A DNA stretch of 64,000 nt from Diogma glabrata (GCA_963693315.1 OY856186.1:456255217-456319216); one strand, 5' to 3'. Shown: positions 44,896 to 56,029, numbered from the stretch's first letter. Numbers and translations are program-made. Notes: a model not told the origin generated them from the letters alone.

Positions 44896-46235
44896 GTTTA
44901 AAGCTCCAAGGTTTTAATTTTGAAATTGAGTATCGTAAAGGCGCTCTAAATCATGTTCCAGATGCACTTTCGCGTATGTATGGAGAGCACACTGTTGCTG
45001 AAGTTAAAATTCTGGATGATACAGATATCCCTCCATTGCACGTGGACCTGGATGATAAGGCTTTTCATGATGATGATTATTCGACCTTAATTACATATGT
45101 AACTGACAAAGTGTTAAATATGAAACTTGTCAATGGAAAAGTTTACATTAACATTTTGTTAAATGACGCTGAGTTGACTGACATCCCTCAATGGAAGCTT
45201 GTCATTCCCAAAGCTCTTCAAACCATCCTCATTCAACGAGCTCACAACTCACCATTCTCAGCGCATACTGGAGCTGCTAAAACTTTGGAATTCCTAAGAA
45301 GGCAGTATTATTGGTCTAAAATGCAGGGCGATGTCAGAAAATATGTTGCAAACTGCGATACCTGTAAGAGTAGTAAAGCCAATAATATCACTCTTCGACC
45401 ACCCATGGGTGATCCATCATATATTTTTCTCCCATTTCAAAAACTGTATGTAGATTTCCTTGGACCATATCCACGCTCAAAGGGGGGCAATTCATATATA
45501 TTTATTGTCCTCGATCATTTTTCGCGATACGTTTTAATTGAACCTCTTCGAAACTCAACTGCTGAGCTTGCAATTAAATTTTTGGAAAATCGAGTTTTTA
45601 GTGTGTATGGTGTACCCGAATATCTTGTTTCGGATAACGGCTCTTCCTTTAAATCTAACAAGTTTAAGGAATTTTTAGCAAAATACGGCGTACATCATAC
45701 ATTTACCCCAATATATTTGCCGCAATGCAACGCATCAGAGCGAGTAAATCGGTCCATTCTCTCAGCGATTCGTTCCTTTTTAAAAGATTCGCATCAAGAC
45801 TGGGATCTTCACCTCACCAAAATTAGAACTTCACTGTGTAATGTGATACATGATTCTACAAAATTTTCCCCCCACTTTTTAGTTTTTGGTAAGCACATAG
45901 TATCACATGGATCAACATATAAGTTACTTCGTTCTGTTCCTGATTTCCAGTTTGATCCATTTATTCGATATTCTTCCGATCGTTCTTCTTTGCTTCAAGA
46001 GAAAGTTTTAAGCAATCTAAGAGTAGCATACCATAAGAGCGCTGCTCGTTATAATCTGCGCTCTCGCGCCCAAAAACTGGAACCAATGCAGACAGTTTTT
46101 GTTCGTAATTTTTCCCAAAGCGATGCTACGAAAAGATTCTCAGCCAAGTTGTCCCCTAAATTTATCAAAGGAAAAATTCTTAGATCGGTTGGCAACGTTG
46201 CATACGAGGTAGCTGATGAAGCTGGAAGAACATAA
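44847..46235 (+). CDS. pol: Ty3/Gypsy Pol, second part: end of RNase H and integrase
   Basis: The true coding content begins about 44890 and reads IEYRKGALNHVPDALSRM, the conserved end of the RNase H/tether region. Integrase follows: zinc-binding HHCC (RAHNSPFSAHTG, then CDTC), and a DDE core with DFLGP, VSDNGSSF and PQCNASERVNR. Then come a FLVFGKH segment and a C-terminal region with KRFSAKLSPKFIKGKI, similar to GPY/F modules. It stops at 46235 without a chromodomain. Integrase joins the cDNA to host DNA in the nucleus. All catalytic residues are present, so apart from the frame break near 44890 pol is almost intact, implying a fairly recent insertion. No env-like frame follows. Confidence 0.9.
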   Translation: MAHGSERSNWKTCAMLSLKLQGFNFEIEYRKGALNHVPDALSRMYGEHTVAEVKILDDTDIPPLHVDLDDKAFHDDDYSTLITYVTDKVLNMKLVNGKVYINILLNDAELTDIPQWKLVIPKALQTILIQRAHNSPFSAHTGAAKTLEFLRRQYYWSKMQGDVRKYVANCDTCKSSKANNITLRPPMGDPSYIFLPFQKLYVDFLGPYPRSKGGNSYIFIVLDHFSRYVLIEPLRNSTAELAIKFLENRVFSVYGVPEYLVSDNGSSFKSNKFKEFLAKYGVHHTFTPIYLPQCNASERVNRSILSAIRSFLKDSHQDWDLHLTKIRTSLCNVIHDSTKFSPHFLVFGKHIVSHGSTYKLLRSVPDFQFDPFIRYSSDRSSLLQEKVLSNLRVAYHKSAARYNLRSRAQKLEPMQTVFVRNFSQSDATKRFSAKLSPKFIKGKILRSVGNVAYEVADEAGRT

Positions 46236-47435
46236 TCTATCAAGTGTTGGATAAGGTTTGGGAAGGTTAAAATCAGAACAACCACTGCTCTTTTATGCGT
46301 TATTCTCTATTCATGACAATGGTTTTCGTTCTAAATTTCGTCGTTTTGGACAATTCCTATGTAGTCTTATTCAAACATCGAATTATCTGTTCACCGCACC
46401 TGCGAATAATACACAACACCAAAAAGCAGTACACCTCACGGATAATTACTCAACTTTTACTGCGCCAGTTGCGCAGCTAGCGCGCAAAATGCATATTCAG
46501 TACCATTGCGCTACCACCATCTCTCCTTAGCCTGCGCATCGCGTATCAAAATAATGACCACTAGCTAAGACATTATTTAATGCCTCACTCTTCACTCCAC
46601 CTTTTCGATCAGAACTTTCTGTCTCAGCAGCACAGCAAGCACCAACTCACTCAATATACTTATTTGGTTGAACTACGTTAATTATTTTTTTTTTTCTCTC
46701 CATGGATGCCAACTGGTTCAAAGTCAGTGCAACCTTTCTGTCCCCTTATTTTAGTAGTAGTCCCGGCTTGAGACGTTCTCAGGGTGTGGGACGTCCCCAC
46801 GATTTGTGACGAAGGGAATTTCAGAAACACTATTTTCGTGTCAAAGATTTATCATCTTCCCTTCGTCGCAAGTCTAATAAATTCCAGACAACTTTTAATT
46901 TTATAATTTTGATCCATCATGACATTATACCTATTTTTCAAAAATTTGCCCATGTTTCGTTTTTGCACATTGTACAAAAACATTAATAGTTATAGAAAAA
47001 TTTTCACATGTTTTGCTTTCTGTACATTTTACAGAAAACAATTAATTTAAAATTCTGGATTAACATAAGTTGTAATCCAATTTCACTTTATTTAATTCTC
47101 ATTTTTCTTTCTTTTCTACTTAAGTCTGAAATTCAGCCTTTCGTTTTTTTGTTGTAATTAAACAAGTTTTCGTTTATTTGTGGGAAAGTTCCCACAAATT
47201 GATTGCATTCTGGAATTAATTTTTTTCGGGCTCAGATAACACCGAGGTGTTGACTTGAGTGAGAAAAGTTTTGGTCGGGACTCGGATCCTAATTGTCGAC
47301 CAAGATGGTCGTGACAATTGATCGTAGAATTTTATTTTTAGTACCGTAATTAAATTTTATTTCGGGTATTTTGTTTTTGTCTTTATTTTGTGGTTATTTT
47401 TTTTGGTGTTGTTAATTAAAGGCAGTTGATTGTCG
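46236..47435. other. Downstream flank of the Gypsy element with a short hairpin
   Basis: Holds a hairpin at 46807-46868 (TGACGAAGGGAA and TTCCCTTCGTCG) near a G+C-richer phrase GACGTCCCCACGA, and another small palindrome TGTGGGAAAGTTCCCACAAA at 47179-47198. A 3' LTR would be expected here, but no stretch matching 38.6-41.9 kb was recognised. The frame at 46258-46530 shows no domain. Confidence 0.35.
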
Positions 47436-47680
47436 GTGAATATATCGTTTTTGACAAAAAAAAAATAATTTGTTGTGGAAATTGCATTGAATATTGAAAA
47501 TTTTAAGAATATATTTATTTTTGAAAAAAAATCATTTGGTTACAATCATATAAAATAAAATAATGAAAATTTTTGTGAATATATCGTTTTTAAATAATAA
47601 AAATTATTTGTTGGGAAAATTGCATAAAACAATATTGAATATTGAAGATTTTAAGAATATATTTATTTTTGTATCAAAAT
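47436..47680. repeat. A+T-rich minisatellite, left part (unit about 125-140 bp)
   Basis: GTGAATATATCGTTTT begins units at 47436 and 47575, each with TTGAATATTGAA.ATTTTAAGAATATATTTATTTTTG and AAAATCATTTGGTT. The array resumes at 50812 after the LINE. Confidence 0.75.
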
Positions 47681-47689
47681 TGTATCAAA

Positions 47690-48210
47690 AGCGGATTGTA
47701 TCAAAATTGATATTCATATTGAGAGTGAACTATTTTCTTTTATTTGCGTGTATCGATTCAATTCGTCACCTTCGTCAATAAATCTGTTCTGTGAAGAATT
47801 TTGTGAGTTTTTAAGTAATCTAGAGGTTGTAAATTGTATTTTAATCGGTGACTTTAATATTGATTTACTTGATAATAGCTCAACTACGTATGATTATCTG
47901 TTATCTTTGTCATCTATTGGGTATGACTCTTTTTTAAGCGATCCAACACGCATTACTGCAAATTCTAAAACTTGTATAGATCATGTTTTTGTCAAATCAA
48001 ACAAAAATATGGAAAATAGCATTCAATGCTCAGCTTTAAACTATAATATTACTGATCATCATCTAATATCAGTATCTATTGAAGTTAATACGGTAGATAC
48101 ACTTCCTGATGAGTCTGCGAGCAAAAATTTGGAAATTGATTACAACCGTCTGTGCGATTTGTTAAACTCGGAGAACTGGACAGAGGTATACGCGTCCTTG
48201 CTTTTGATAA
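47690..48210 (+). pseudogene. LINE ORF2, 5'-truncated EEP endonuclease C-terminal half
   Basis: Starts inside the domain with FICVYRFNSSP, then LIGDFNIDLLDN (GDFN metal-binding motif), SFLSDPTRIT, CIDHVFVK and NITDHHLISVSI (the SDH-like catalytic His as DHH). The frame keeps going to 48263, but the real coding switches frame between about 48185 and 48210 into the RT frame below. This is a single small indel inside what should be one ORF2. The first half of the domain is missing, as expected for 5'-truncated LINE insertion. Confidence 0.8.
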
Positions 48211-50284
48211 TTTCATTTGTATCCTTAAGCACTACATTGAACTTTGTACTTCTGAGAAGATAATTAAATCTCGAAAAAAATTGAAACCGTGGATAAACTT
48301 TTATTTATGCTCCCAAATTGATAAAAAGAAATCTATCTATAAAAAGATGAAGAAACATCCGTTAAACCAAAACTTAAAAAACCATTATAAATCATTTTGT
48401 AAAAAACTTAAGTGTGAACTTAGAAATGCCGTTATTAAATATTATGGTGATCGTTTTAATTCATGTCAAGGAAACATTAAAAAAACTTGTAAAGTTGTAG
48501 ATAATATCCTTGGAAATAACACAAATGCCAATTGTATCAAAAAATTGAGAAATTCATCTGGAGAAGATTTAACTAATTCACTTGATATCGCTAACGAGTT
48601 TAACAGTTTTTTTGTGTCTGCACCATATAATGTAGCACAAGTGTTTATAGCTCCATCGCAGAAAGATAATTTGTTACATAACAAAATTTTGTCGCCACGA
48701 AACTTTTTCTTTTTTCCAATCACCTGCACTGAAATTTCTTCTATAATAAATAATCTTAAGAATAAACCTTCATCTGGAGCCGATGGTATAAACTGTTTTG
48801 TAATAAAAAATATTTCCAACTGCATTGTTGATGTTCTTTGTTACATTTATAATAAAAGCTTACAAACTGGTATTTTTCCTGTTCAACTTAAAGAAGCTAT
48901 AGCAATTCCACTTTTTAAAAAAGGGAAACCAAATGATCCAAACAACTATCGCCCTATATGTTTATTAAGTGTTTTCTCCAAAATCTTTGAAAAACTTGTA
49001 AAAACACGTATCATCAGCTATCTTGATAAGATCGGTTTTATTAATGATAATCAGTATGGTTTTCGGAACAAAAGATCTACTGAAGATGCTTTATTTGCTG
49101 TACTGTCAAAAATTTACAATAGTTTAAACAACAATAAAAAAAACATCGTTCTATTTCTGGACATCAAAAAGGCGTTTGATACTGTCAACCATGCAATTCT
49201 TCTTGACAAAATGTGGAATCTTGGTTTTAGAGGGATTGCAAGTGACTGGTTCAGATCATATCTTAGCGACAGGGTTCAAAGTGTAAAAGTGAACAAATGT
49301 CTGAGTAACCAAGCAAAAATAAATATTGGGGTTCCTCAGGGTTCGGTTTTAGGTCCAGTATTGTTTCTCATTTATATAAACTCACTGTTTTCGTGTGGTT
49401 TACGTGGAGAAATAGTAGCTTTTGCTGATGATTTAGCTATTGTATATACTAACGGTGGTTCAGAAAATATAGAAGAATGCATGGAGCTGGATTTAAAATT
49501 AATTCAATACTGGTTTAATCTGCATTCGTTGATAATAAGTAACAAATCAAAGTACATGATCTTTAATCTAACAAAAGAAATTCAATTTTCACGAGCAATT
49601 TGCATTCATCACGTTGATTGCACTACATCCATGTGTCTAGATCAGTGCATTACTATTGATCAGGTCAATAATTTCCGTTACCTAGGTGTAACTCTTGATA
49701 GTCAGTTAAATTGGAAGAGTCATGTGTACCAGTTAAAAAAAGACCTTTTAGTTTCTATCAGCAAATTATTTAAACTAAGTTCTGTTTGTCCTACTTCGAT
49801 TATGCGCATGATCTACTTTAGTTTGATTGCCTCTCGAATGCAATATGCACTATCAGTATGGGGTGGTGCCTTCTACTCTAACATTGCGCCAATTATTAAA
49901 GTACAAAAGCACGCCATTCGTATAATATTTAAAAAGAAAAGAATGGAACATACACATCCACTTTTTGTTAAAGCTGCAATATTACCCATACGAAATTTAT
50001 TTATCTATAAAGTTTTAAAAATGTTTTATCTTAGAAGTGGGCCTTTGGATGTGCGATATAATCTGCAATATAATTTAAGGCATAAATCGATTTGTAATGT
50101 ACCTATGGCTTATAAAGAAAACTATCGTAAATTCCTAGTGTATCTTGCTCCCTTTATTTATAACAAAATTCCAAATAGTATTAAAGCACAAACATCTATG
50201 GCGAAGTTTCTTTTTGAATTAAAATCATGGCTTCAAAATATAAGCTCTGCTGATTTGGAAAATTTGTTTAATATCATGAAGTAA
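48152..50284 (+). CDS. LINE ORF2, reverse transcriptase and C-terminal domain
   Basis: A 710-codon frame. True coding starts about 48210. Residues about 210-450 hold the RT core: KPSSGADGI, IPLFKKGKPNDPNNYRPI, GFRNKRSTEDA, LDIKKAFDTVNH (first catalytic Asp near residue 333), GVPQGSVLGPVLF (near 392) and FADDLAIVYT (near 423). The thumb has FRYLGVTLDSQLNW, and the C-terminal part RMQYALSVWGG and VQKHAIRIIF is typical of Jockey/CR1-type elements without RNase H. RT copies the element RNA at the nicked target. The frame is uninterrupted for 2.1 kb, so the copy is young. The 3' UTR ends at about 50810 in (TTG)n. The insertion lies inside a minisatellite whose units appear on both sides. Confidence 0.85.
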   Translation: MRFVKLGELDRGIRVLAFDNFICILKHYIELCTSEKIIKSRKKLKPWINFYLCSQIDKKKSIYKKMKKHPLNQNLKNHYKSFCKKLKCELRNAVIKYYGDRFNSCQGNIKKTCKVVDNILGNNTNANCIKKLRNSSGEDLTNSLDIANEFNSFFVSAPYNVAQVFIAPSQKDNLLHNKILSPRNFFFFPITCTEISSIINNLKNKPSSGADGINCFVIKNISNCIVDVLCYIYNKSLQTGIFPVQLKEAIAIPLFKKGKPNDPNNYRPICLLSVFSKIFEKLVKTRIISYLDKIGFINDNQYGFRNKRSTEDALFAVLSKIYNSLNNNKKNIVLFLDIKKAFDTVNHAILLDKMWNLGFRGIASDWFRSYLSDRVQSVKVNKCLSNQAKINIGVPQGSVLGPVLFLIYINSLFSCGLRGEIVAFADDLAIVYTNGGSENIEECMELDLKLIQYWFNLHSLIISNKSKYMIFNLTKEIQFSRAICIHHVDCTTSMCLDQCITIDQVNNFRYLGVTLDSQLNWKSHVYQLKKDLLVSISKLFKLSSVCPTSIMRMIYFSLIASRMQYALSVWGGAFYSNIAPIIKVQKHAIRIIFKKKRMEHTHPLFVKAAILPIRNLFIYKVLKMFYLRSGPLDVRYNLQYNLRHKSICNVPMAYKENYRKFLVYLAPFIYNKIPNSIKAQTSMAKFLFELKSWLQNISSADLENLFNIMK

Positions 50285-50811
50285 TTTTTTGTCTGCTTGT
50301 TTATGTTATCAAACAACCAAAAATTTATATCTTGACTGATTTATTTATTTATTACTATTTATTATATTTTTTATTATTTCAAAGCTGGAAACATGTTATT
50401 GGGAATTCATCTCTATATTTTCATTCTTGTATATTCCGTGATTTCGTTATTATATTATTATATATTATACTGTTTGCCTTTCCATTTTCCAATTATAACT
50501 TATATTTTAGTAAATTAATTTAAAAAAAATTTCTGCTCTACTTTAACTTGAGCTTTTAATTTGATTTAATTTTAAGCGTTCCTGTACTTCATACTTTTAT
50601 TTATTTATCAATTTATTTTTATGTTGTATCGCATCCTAATGTTTAAATTTTGATGGGGGCTCCAAAACGATATTCTTATCCTGGAGCTCTTCTAATATTT
50701 CATATTTTTTATATGCAAAATTATAATTTGTAGTCCAAATAGATGTAAAGATATATTGTTAAATGTTTATGTGTATAAAAAATAAAAATGAAATAAATTG
50801 TTGTTGTTGTT
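50285..50811 (+). other. LINE 3' UTR ending in (TTG)n
   Basis: A+T-rich non-coding sequence ending ATTGTTGTTGTTGTT at about 50797-50811. Simple-repeat tails instead of poly(A) are usual for several CR1-like groups. Confidence 0.65.
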
Positions 50812-51065
50812 AAATTGAAAATAAAATCATTTGGTTTAAAATCTTAAGAAATAAAATAATGAAAATTCTTGTGAATATATCGTTTTAAAATAATATTGAA
50901 TGTTGAAAATTTTTAGAATATATTCATTTTTGAAAAAAAGCATTTGGTTGAAAATCTTATTAAAAAAAATAAAATTGGATAATGAAAATTCTTATAAATA
51001 TATCGTTTTTAAAAATAAAAATCATGTGTTATGAAAATTTTATAAAAATAAAATTGAATAGTGAA
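50812..51065. repeat. A+T-rich minisatellite, right part
   Basis: Units resume with TTGAAAATAAAATCATTTGG and start again at 50871 and 50995 (GTGAATATATCG, ATAAATATATCG). Same family as 47436-47680. Confidence 0.75.
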
Positions 51066-51592
51066 AACCAAGGTAAACGATCTGTTTGTTTTTGTTAATT
51101 GGAAATTACAAGTTGGAGAATATCGTGACATTTGGTGATTGGATTCTGGACGTCTCCTGGAATAAGATTAGGTAAGTCCATCTTTACTGTTTGCTTGGTT
51201 TGTGATGTTGTTTTAAATGCCAGTTACTTTTATTTTATATTGTTTCTATAGTTTTAATTATAAAGATGATCTAGCTGGTAAAGGGGTTTCAAGGCTGTTT
51301 CCTGTTAAACCGGTCGCCTTGAACCTTTACTTAAATGTCTTGACTAGAATTCGTGTAGGTTGAAGGGAAAGCATGGTCTGCAGGACGTAAAAGGGATGTA
51401 GGGATGGCAGCTTAAGTTTTTTTTGTGTTCCTTTTTCCCTTTGAACCGCTCTTTACTAGGACTACCTGGTTGCCGGATAAAACCTACGACCCCAAATGAC
51501 TGAGCGAAGTCGAGAGCGGTATCCGGATCCACAGCCAGGTGGTCAAATCTTTAACGTTGGCCAGGGCAATCTTTACTCCTTTTTGGGGATCA
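51066..51592. other. Unassigned segment upstream of the second LINE
   Basis: Contains GACATTTGGTGATTGG near 51128, reminiscent of LTR-retrotransposon leader sequences, and AATAAGATTAG|GTAAGTCC at about 51172, a perfect-looking 5' splice site. G+C rises from 51345, where a minus-strand frame of 62 codons (51344-51532) ends. None of these is enough to call a gene. Confidence 0.3.
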
Positions 51593-54107
51593 GGTTGCAC
51601 TGCTAATCGTTACAAACACTAAGTGCATAATTGGGGTAATATACAATCCCCCCATATGTAGCCCTAGAAGACCATATAATAAATTCAAATCATCGGTGGA
51701 TGACTTGCAACTTCTGTTTAGCCACATTGGCTTGTATGAACAAATATACATATCTGGTGATCTAAATTTTGACTTCCTGAAACCTACCAATGCAGTAACA
51801 GCCGATTATATTAATACTCTAACACTGTTCGGTCTGACAATCTATAATAAGAGTGAGGCGACGCATTTTGCCAATCAAAATGCTGTTCCGAGCCTTATTG
51901 ACCATCTTATCGTCCTTGATAAAAATGAGATCTCATTTTTCAACCAGATATCCCTAGGAGGTAGCTCTCACCACGATCTCATATTTTTCTCAATAAATGT
52001 TGACTGCCCTAAGGCTGATCGGTATTTTTATTACAGAGACTATAAACATTTTGATTCCGAACAAGCAAACCGGTTATCAAACTCCCTCCCGTGGGAATCT
52101 TTGCGATATCTAACAACCTCTACAGAGCAACTTGAAGTAGTAAATAACAATATCAATATCATGAAAAGAGTGAAAATCAAACCAAAAAAGCCACCCTGGA
52201 TCAATAAGATCATCGAAATTCATGTCGCTGTCAAAAGTTATCTTTACACACGTTGGAAGGAATCAAAAACTGATCAGAACTGGAACAGATTTAAGCTGGT
52301 TCGTAACACTACCACTTCTTTAATACGCTCAGCGAAAGTAAACTTTCTGAAATTGAAACTGGACCCAACCTTACCACCTAAAGTCTTTTGGAGAAATATA
52401 AAAAAATTGGGTTTCGGCAAGCCGAAAAGATCGGCACAAATCCCTTTCACACCCAACCAACTAAATAACTACTTTGCCAGCAATTTCAACAAACTAAATA
52501 ACGCAGACACTTGCGACATATCCAACTATTCTTTTGATGACAACACAAATCTTTTCTTATTTAAAAATATTATATTAGACCAACTGTGGAATTCCATTTC
52601 TGCAGTCAAATCTAATGCTACAGGACTTGAAAAAATCAATATCAAATTTGTTAAACTCATCTTTCCTTTTGTAGCCAATTTCCTATTACACTTTTTCAAT
52701 TTCATCCTCTCTAGCTCCGAGTTCCCTTTGCAGTGGAGTAACTCCATGATTTTGCCGATCCCCAAAACTAAAATTCCCAGTGACATCGCCGATTTCAGAC
52801 CAATAAGTATGTTATCTTCACTGTCAAAGGCTTTTGAAAAGATCTTGAGTGCGCAGATGACCAGCTTCCTCGAAGAAAATTCTCTGTTTTGCCAATTCCA
52901 GTCCGGTTATAGAAAGTTACATGGCACATCCACAGCCTTATTGAAAATATGTGATGATATCAGACGAAACATGGATTCAAGGAGGCTGACCATACTGTGC
53001 CTGCTTGATTTCTCGAAGGCATTTGATACAATCAAACATGATGTAATTTGCGACAAACTAATCAGAAAGTTTCGCTTTTCTAGGCCTGCGGCTTTAATGA
53101 TTTTATCGTATCTCTCGCACAGGACTCAAAAAGTAAAAATCGACGACAATTTATCCAACGAAATCTTGATCAGTTCAGGTGTACCCCAAGGGTCCATTCT
53201 GGGTCCTCTACTGTTCTGCATGTATGTTGCCGATATTAGCGAAAACATATTAAATTGTAATTTCCATCTATATGCAGACGATATTCAGATCTACCTCTCA
53301 AGCAATCTGGATTTAGTTTCTGTTTCTGATTGCGTTAAAGCTATGAATGACGATCTTGGGAGAATCGAATGCTGGGCATCAGAAATTGGCCTAAAACTCA
53401 ACACTGCAAAAACTCAAGCCATTGTAATCTACTTGAATACCACTTCATATAATTTAAATGATGTGCCGAAATTAATGTTGCTAAACAATCCAGTGCCATA
53501 CTCGAAAAATATAAAAAATCTAGGAGTTGTGATCAACAACAAGTTAACTTGGGACGAACACGTAACAAGTCTGTCTCGAAAAGTTTTTAGTTGCCTTCGC
53601 GGATTTTGGAGACTCACAATGTTCGCTGAAGTCAGCCTGAAAAGACGACTATTCATATCGTACATCCTTCCTCATTTCTTATACGGGGATACGGTCCTCT
53701 TCGGAATGAGCAAGAAATGCGAGTATAAGCTTCGTATGTGCTTTAATGCTTGTACCAGATATGTTTTTAAACTAAGAAAATTTGACCACATCTTTCCATA
53801 TACTACGCGTTTATTGAGCTGTGATATACTCACCTATTTGAATTTCAGAACATGCTATTTCCTGAAAACCTTAATTCGTACTCAGAGTCCCACTTATCTC
53901 TATGAAAAATTACGTTTCTCATTTAGATTCTCAGATAACCTGAGACTCATCCCCGCTTCAAATTCATGCGTCGCTCTTAATAAATCTGTTTTCGTAAGGG
54001 GGATCAAACTGTGGAATAACTTACCGCTAGAATTAAAACGGACCGGGTCGAAATCCATATTCCTGGTCAATTTTGTAAACTTTAGTTACAGCTCAGTATA
54101 TATCTAA
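51593..54107 (+). CDS. LINE ORF2: EEP C-terminal half plus reverse transcriptase, open over 800 codons
   Basis: The first Met is at 51696, but coding similarity starts about 51600 with CIIGVIYNPP, so the element is 5'-truncated inside the endonuclease. Then come ISGDLNFDFLKP (GDLNFD, the GDFN equivalent), PSLIDHL and GSSHHDLIFFSI (catalytic SxH). RT motifs: IPSDIADFRPISMLSSLSKA, FQSGYRKLHGTSTAL, LLDFSKAFDTIKHD (near residue 436), GVPQGSILGPLLF (near 494), YADDIQIY (near 525). The thumb has KNLGVVINNKLTWDEHV. The C-terminal segment ends with KLWNNLPLELK. No stop interrupts the 2.4 kb. A Jockey/CR1-related clade distinct from the LINE at 48 kb (different motif spellings and no close identity by eye). 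Confidence 0.9.
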
Positions 54108-54349
54108 GCGTATGGGGTGCTTCTATGTGCCTCAGAGATGATGATTTTTCACAGCTTGTTGTGATGTTATTTGTTTTTAAGTATTTTAAGTAACGTTTAT
54201 AATGTTTTTCTTTTTTAGTAGATTTTAATATTTAATTTTACTCTGGCCTAGTCTGTGATACTCAAAATAACATTGTAATTAAAATCAAATGTATAAGTAC
54301 TACGTACATTCTTTTTTGATATAAATAAATAAATTTGAAATTTGAAATT
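54108..54349 (+). other. 3' UTR and tail of the second LINE
   Basis: Ends in AAATAAATAAATTTGAAATTTGAAATT, a short GAAATTT-type tail, directly abutting module E at about 54350. Confidence 0.6.
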
Positions 54350-54364
54350 ATAGTTGATTGAAAA

Positions 54365-54517
54365 AACTTCATCTGCCAGCACCGCTAAGATATCACTTTG
54401 GCTAGTGATATTGCACTGCTATTGCCAGTGGTATACGATATCACAAGATAACTCATATATGCCAATAGCAGGGACTAAAGTACTCGTGGTTGTCACACCC
54501 ATAGATCAACAATTTTA
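54365..54517 (-). repeat. Module E alone
   Basis: CTAAGATATCACTTTGGCTAG-like sequence followed by TGCTATTGCCAGTGGTAT and GGTTGTCACACCCATAGATC, the same as in copies A and D. No D module or tail accompanies it. Confidence 0.7.
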
Positions 54518-54537
54518 AATTTTACAAATCTTCGAAT

Positions 54538-54955
54538 GATTGCCATCCATGTTTAATCATACAAAAGCTATGCTTCTTTGTATAGAATTTATGCGATTTC
54601 CGTCTCGTAATTGTGCGCTTAATATCGATATAATCGATGTTATCAAGTATCAAGTTACAAGTATTAAATTGTTGCCGTTTGCAAATCACTATCGGCTAAG
54701 TGCTACCATTTTTAATTAGTTTATTTATCATGATTGCCATCCATGTTTAATCATACATAAGCTATGCTTCTTTATATAGAATTTATGCGATTACCGTCTC
54801 GTAATTGTGAGCTTTAAATCGATATAATCGATGTTATCAAGTATCAAGTTACAAGTATTAAGTCTTCACTTAATTTTAGAAATATGTATTACATACAATT
54901 TCAAACCAACAATTTTGATATACAAATGTAATTGTTTCAGGTTATACTATCCTTC
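54538..54955 (+). repeat. Dispersed repeat Rep-A, copy 2, partly tandem-duplicated
   Basis: A 194-bp unit starting GATTGCCATCCATGTTTAAT occurs at 54538 and again at 54732. The second continues through ATCGATATAATCGAT and TACATACAATTTCAAACC to ATATACAAATGTAATTG and GGTTATACTATCC. Inverted relative to copy 1 at 2489-3225. Confidence 0.75.
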
Positions 54956-55217
54956 CTACGTTCAATATTTATTTAGCACGATGACTAGAATGCAAATTGC
55001 AAAAGACAGTGGCAATATAACTTTAAAAAACGGCATTATAGATTAATTTTTTAAAATCCATAAAAAGAAATTTTTAATATTTTTATGTTTTACTGATATA
55101 TTATGAGTCGTTTAGACCTTAGCTACCGAAATAATAATGCTACTCTTAATTCCCAAGGGAATTATAATACAATTTGAATTAAAAAACAACTAACTTGATC
55201 AATTAAAACGCAAAATC

Positions 55218-56020
55218 ATGCTATCAAATACTTGATAGAAATAAATGTTTTAGTTTAATAAATGTTTTATAGTAAAAAATAAAATTATTTATGTATTACG
55301 TGAATTATTAGATGTCAATTACCTTGTGAAGCTTACTAACCCTCGGGCCAGAGGCCCTCGGGTAGTAAACGTTTCCCACGGGTACGAACATCCTTATAAT
55401 TCCCTTCATAAATAAATAACTATTATGAATTCATGAATAAAAAATAATAATTTTAATGGTATTTAATACAAATAAAAAAAAAAACAATAAAAAAAATGTA
55501 CCAGTCCAGGAATTGAACTCACGATCTACAGAACATCAGTCCAGCGCGATATCCACATCGCAATTTGAAACGTTAAAAAATGATCGATGTGTTTCATATT
55601 TAAAAATATTTTGCTGATTTAAAAATTGATAATGCGAATATATAGATTTGACTCCATACAAAATTTTACAACGCGGCTAAAGAAGTTTTCACTTCAATAA
55701 TGCAATACTGCAGGAATTGTCTTATGTAATTATTGACTACTTCTTTACTACTTCTTTAACTCTAGGACGTTAGAATTCTTTAATCTCTGTATACATTAAT
55801 ACAAAACGTTTGTTATAGTTATTTATGTATTAAGGGAATTATAAGGATGTTAATTCCCGCGGGAAACGTTTACTACCCGAGGGCCTCTGGCCCGAGGGTT
55901 AGTAAGTTTCACAAGGTAATTGACATCTAATAATTCACGTGATACATAATTAATTTTATTTTTCACTATAAAACATTTATTATACTAAAACATTTATTTT
56001 TATCAAGTATTTGATAGCAT
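55218..56020. mobile_element. Foldback element with about 210-bp arms
   Basis: Arms 55218-55430 and 55815-56020 are nearly identical inverted copies, starting ATGCTATCAAATACTTGATA. Each arm contains a G+C-rich block ACCCTCGGGCCAGAGGCCCT plus CGGGTAGTAAACGTTTCCC. The central 385 bp is single-copy and holds a tRNA-like segment. No transposase. The bounds are set by the end of symmetry. Confidence 0.8.
55495..55580 (-). repeat. tRNA-like (SINE-like) segment inside the foldback element
   Basis: The minus strand reads GCGATGTGGATATCGCGCTG, then ATGTTCTGTAGATCGTGAG and TTCAATTCCTGGACTGG. GAGTTCAATTCC fits a pol III B box and the first part resembles an A box, but the acceptor and T stems do not pair well, so this is not a functional tRNA. 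Confidence 0.4.
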
Positions 56021-56029
56021 TCTGTAGCT

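Noticed and set aside
46049..46285. Minus-strand frame at the end of integrase
   Set aside because: Antisense of the integrase C-terminus.
46258..46530. Possible env-like gene after pol
   Set aside because: No signal peptide, transmembrane segment, cysteine pattern or fusion motif.
55495..55580. Genuine tRNA gene
   Set aside because: Only the pol III boxes are recognisable; the acceptor and T stems do not pair.
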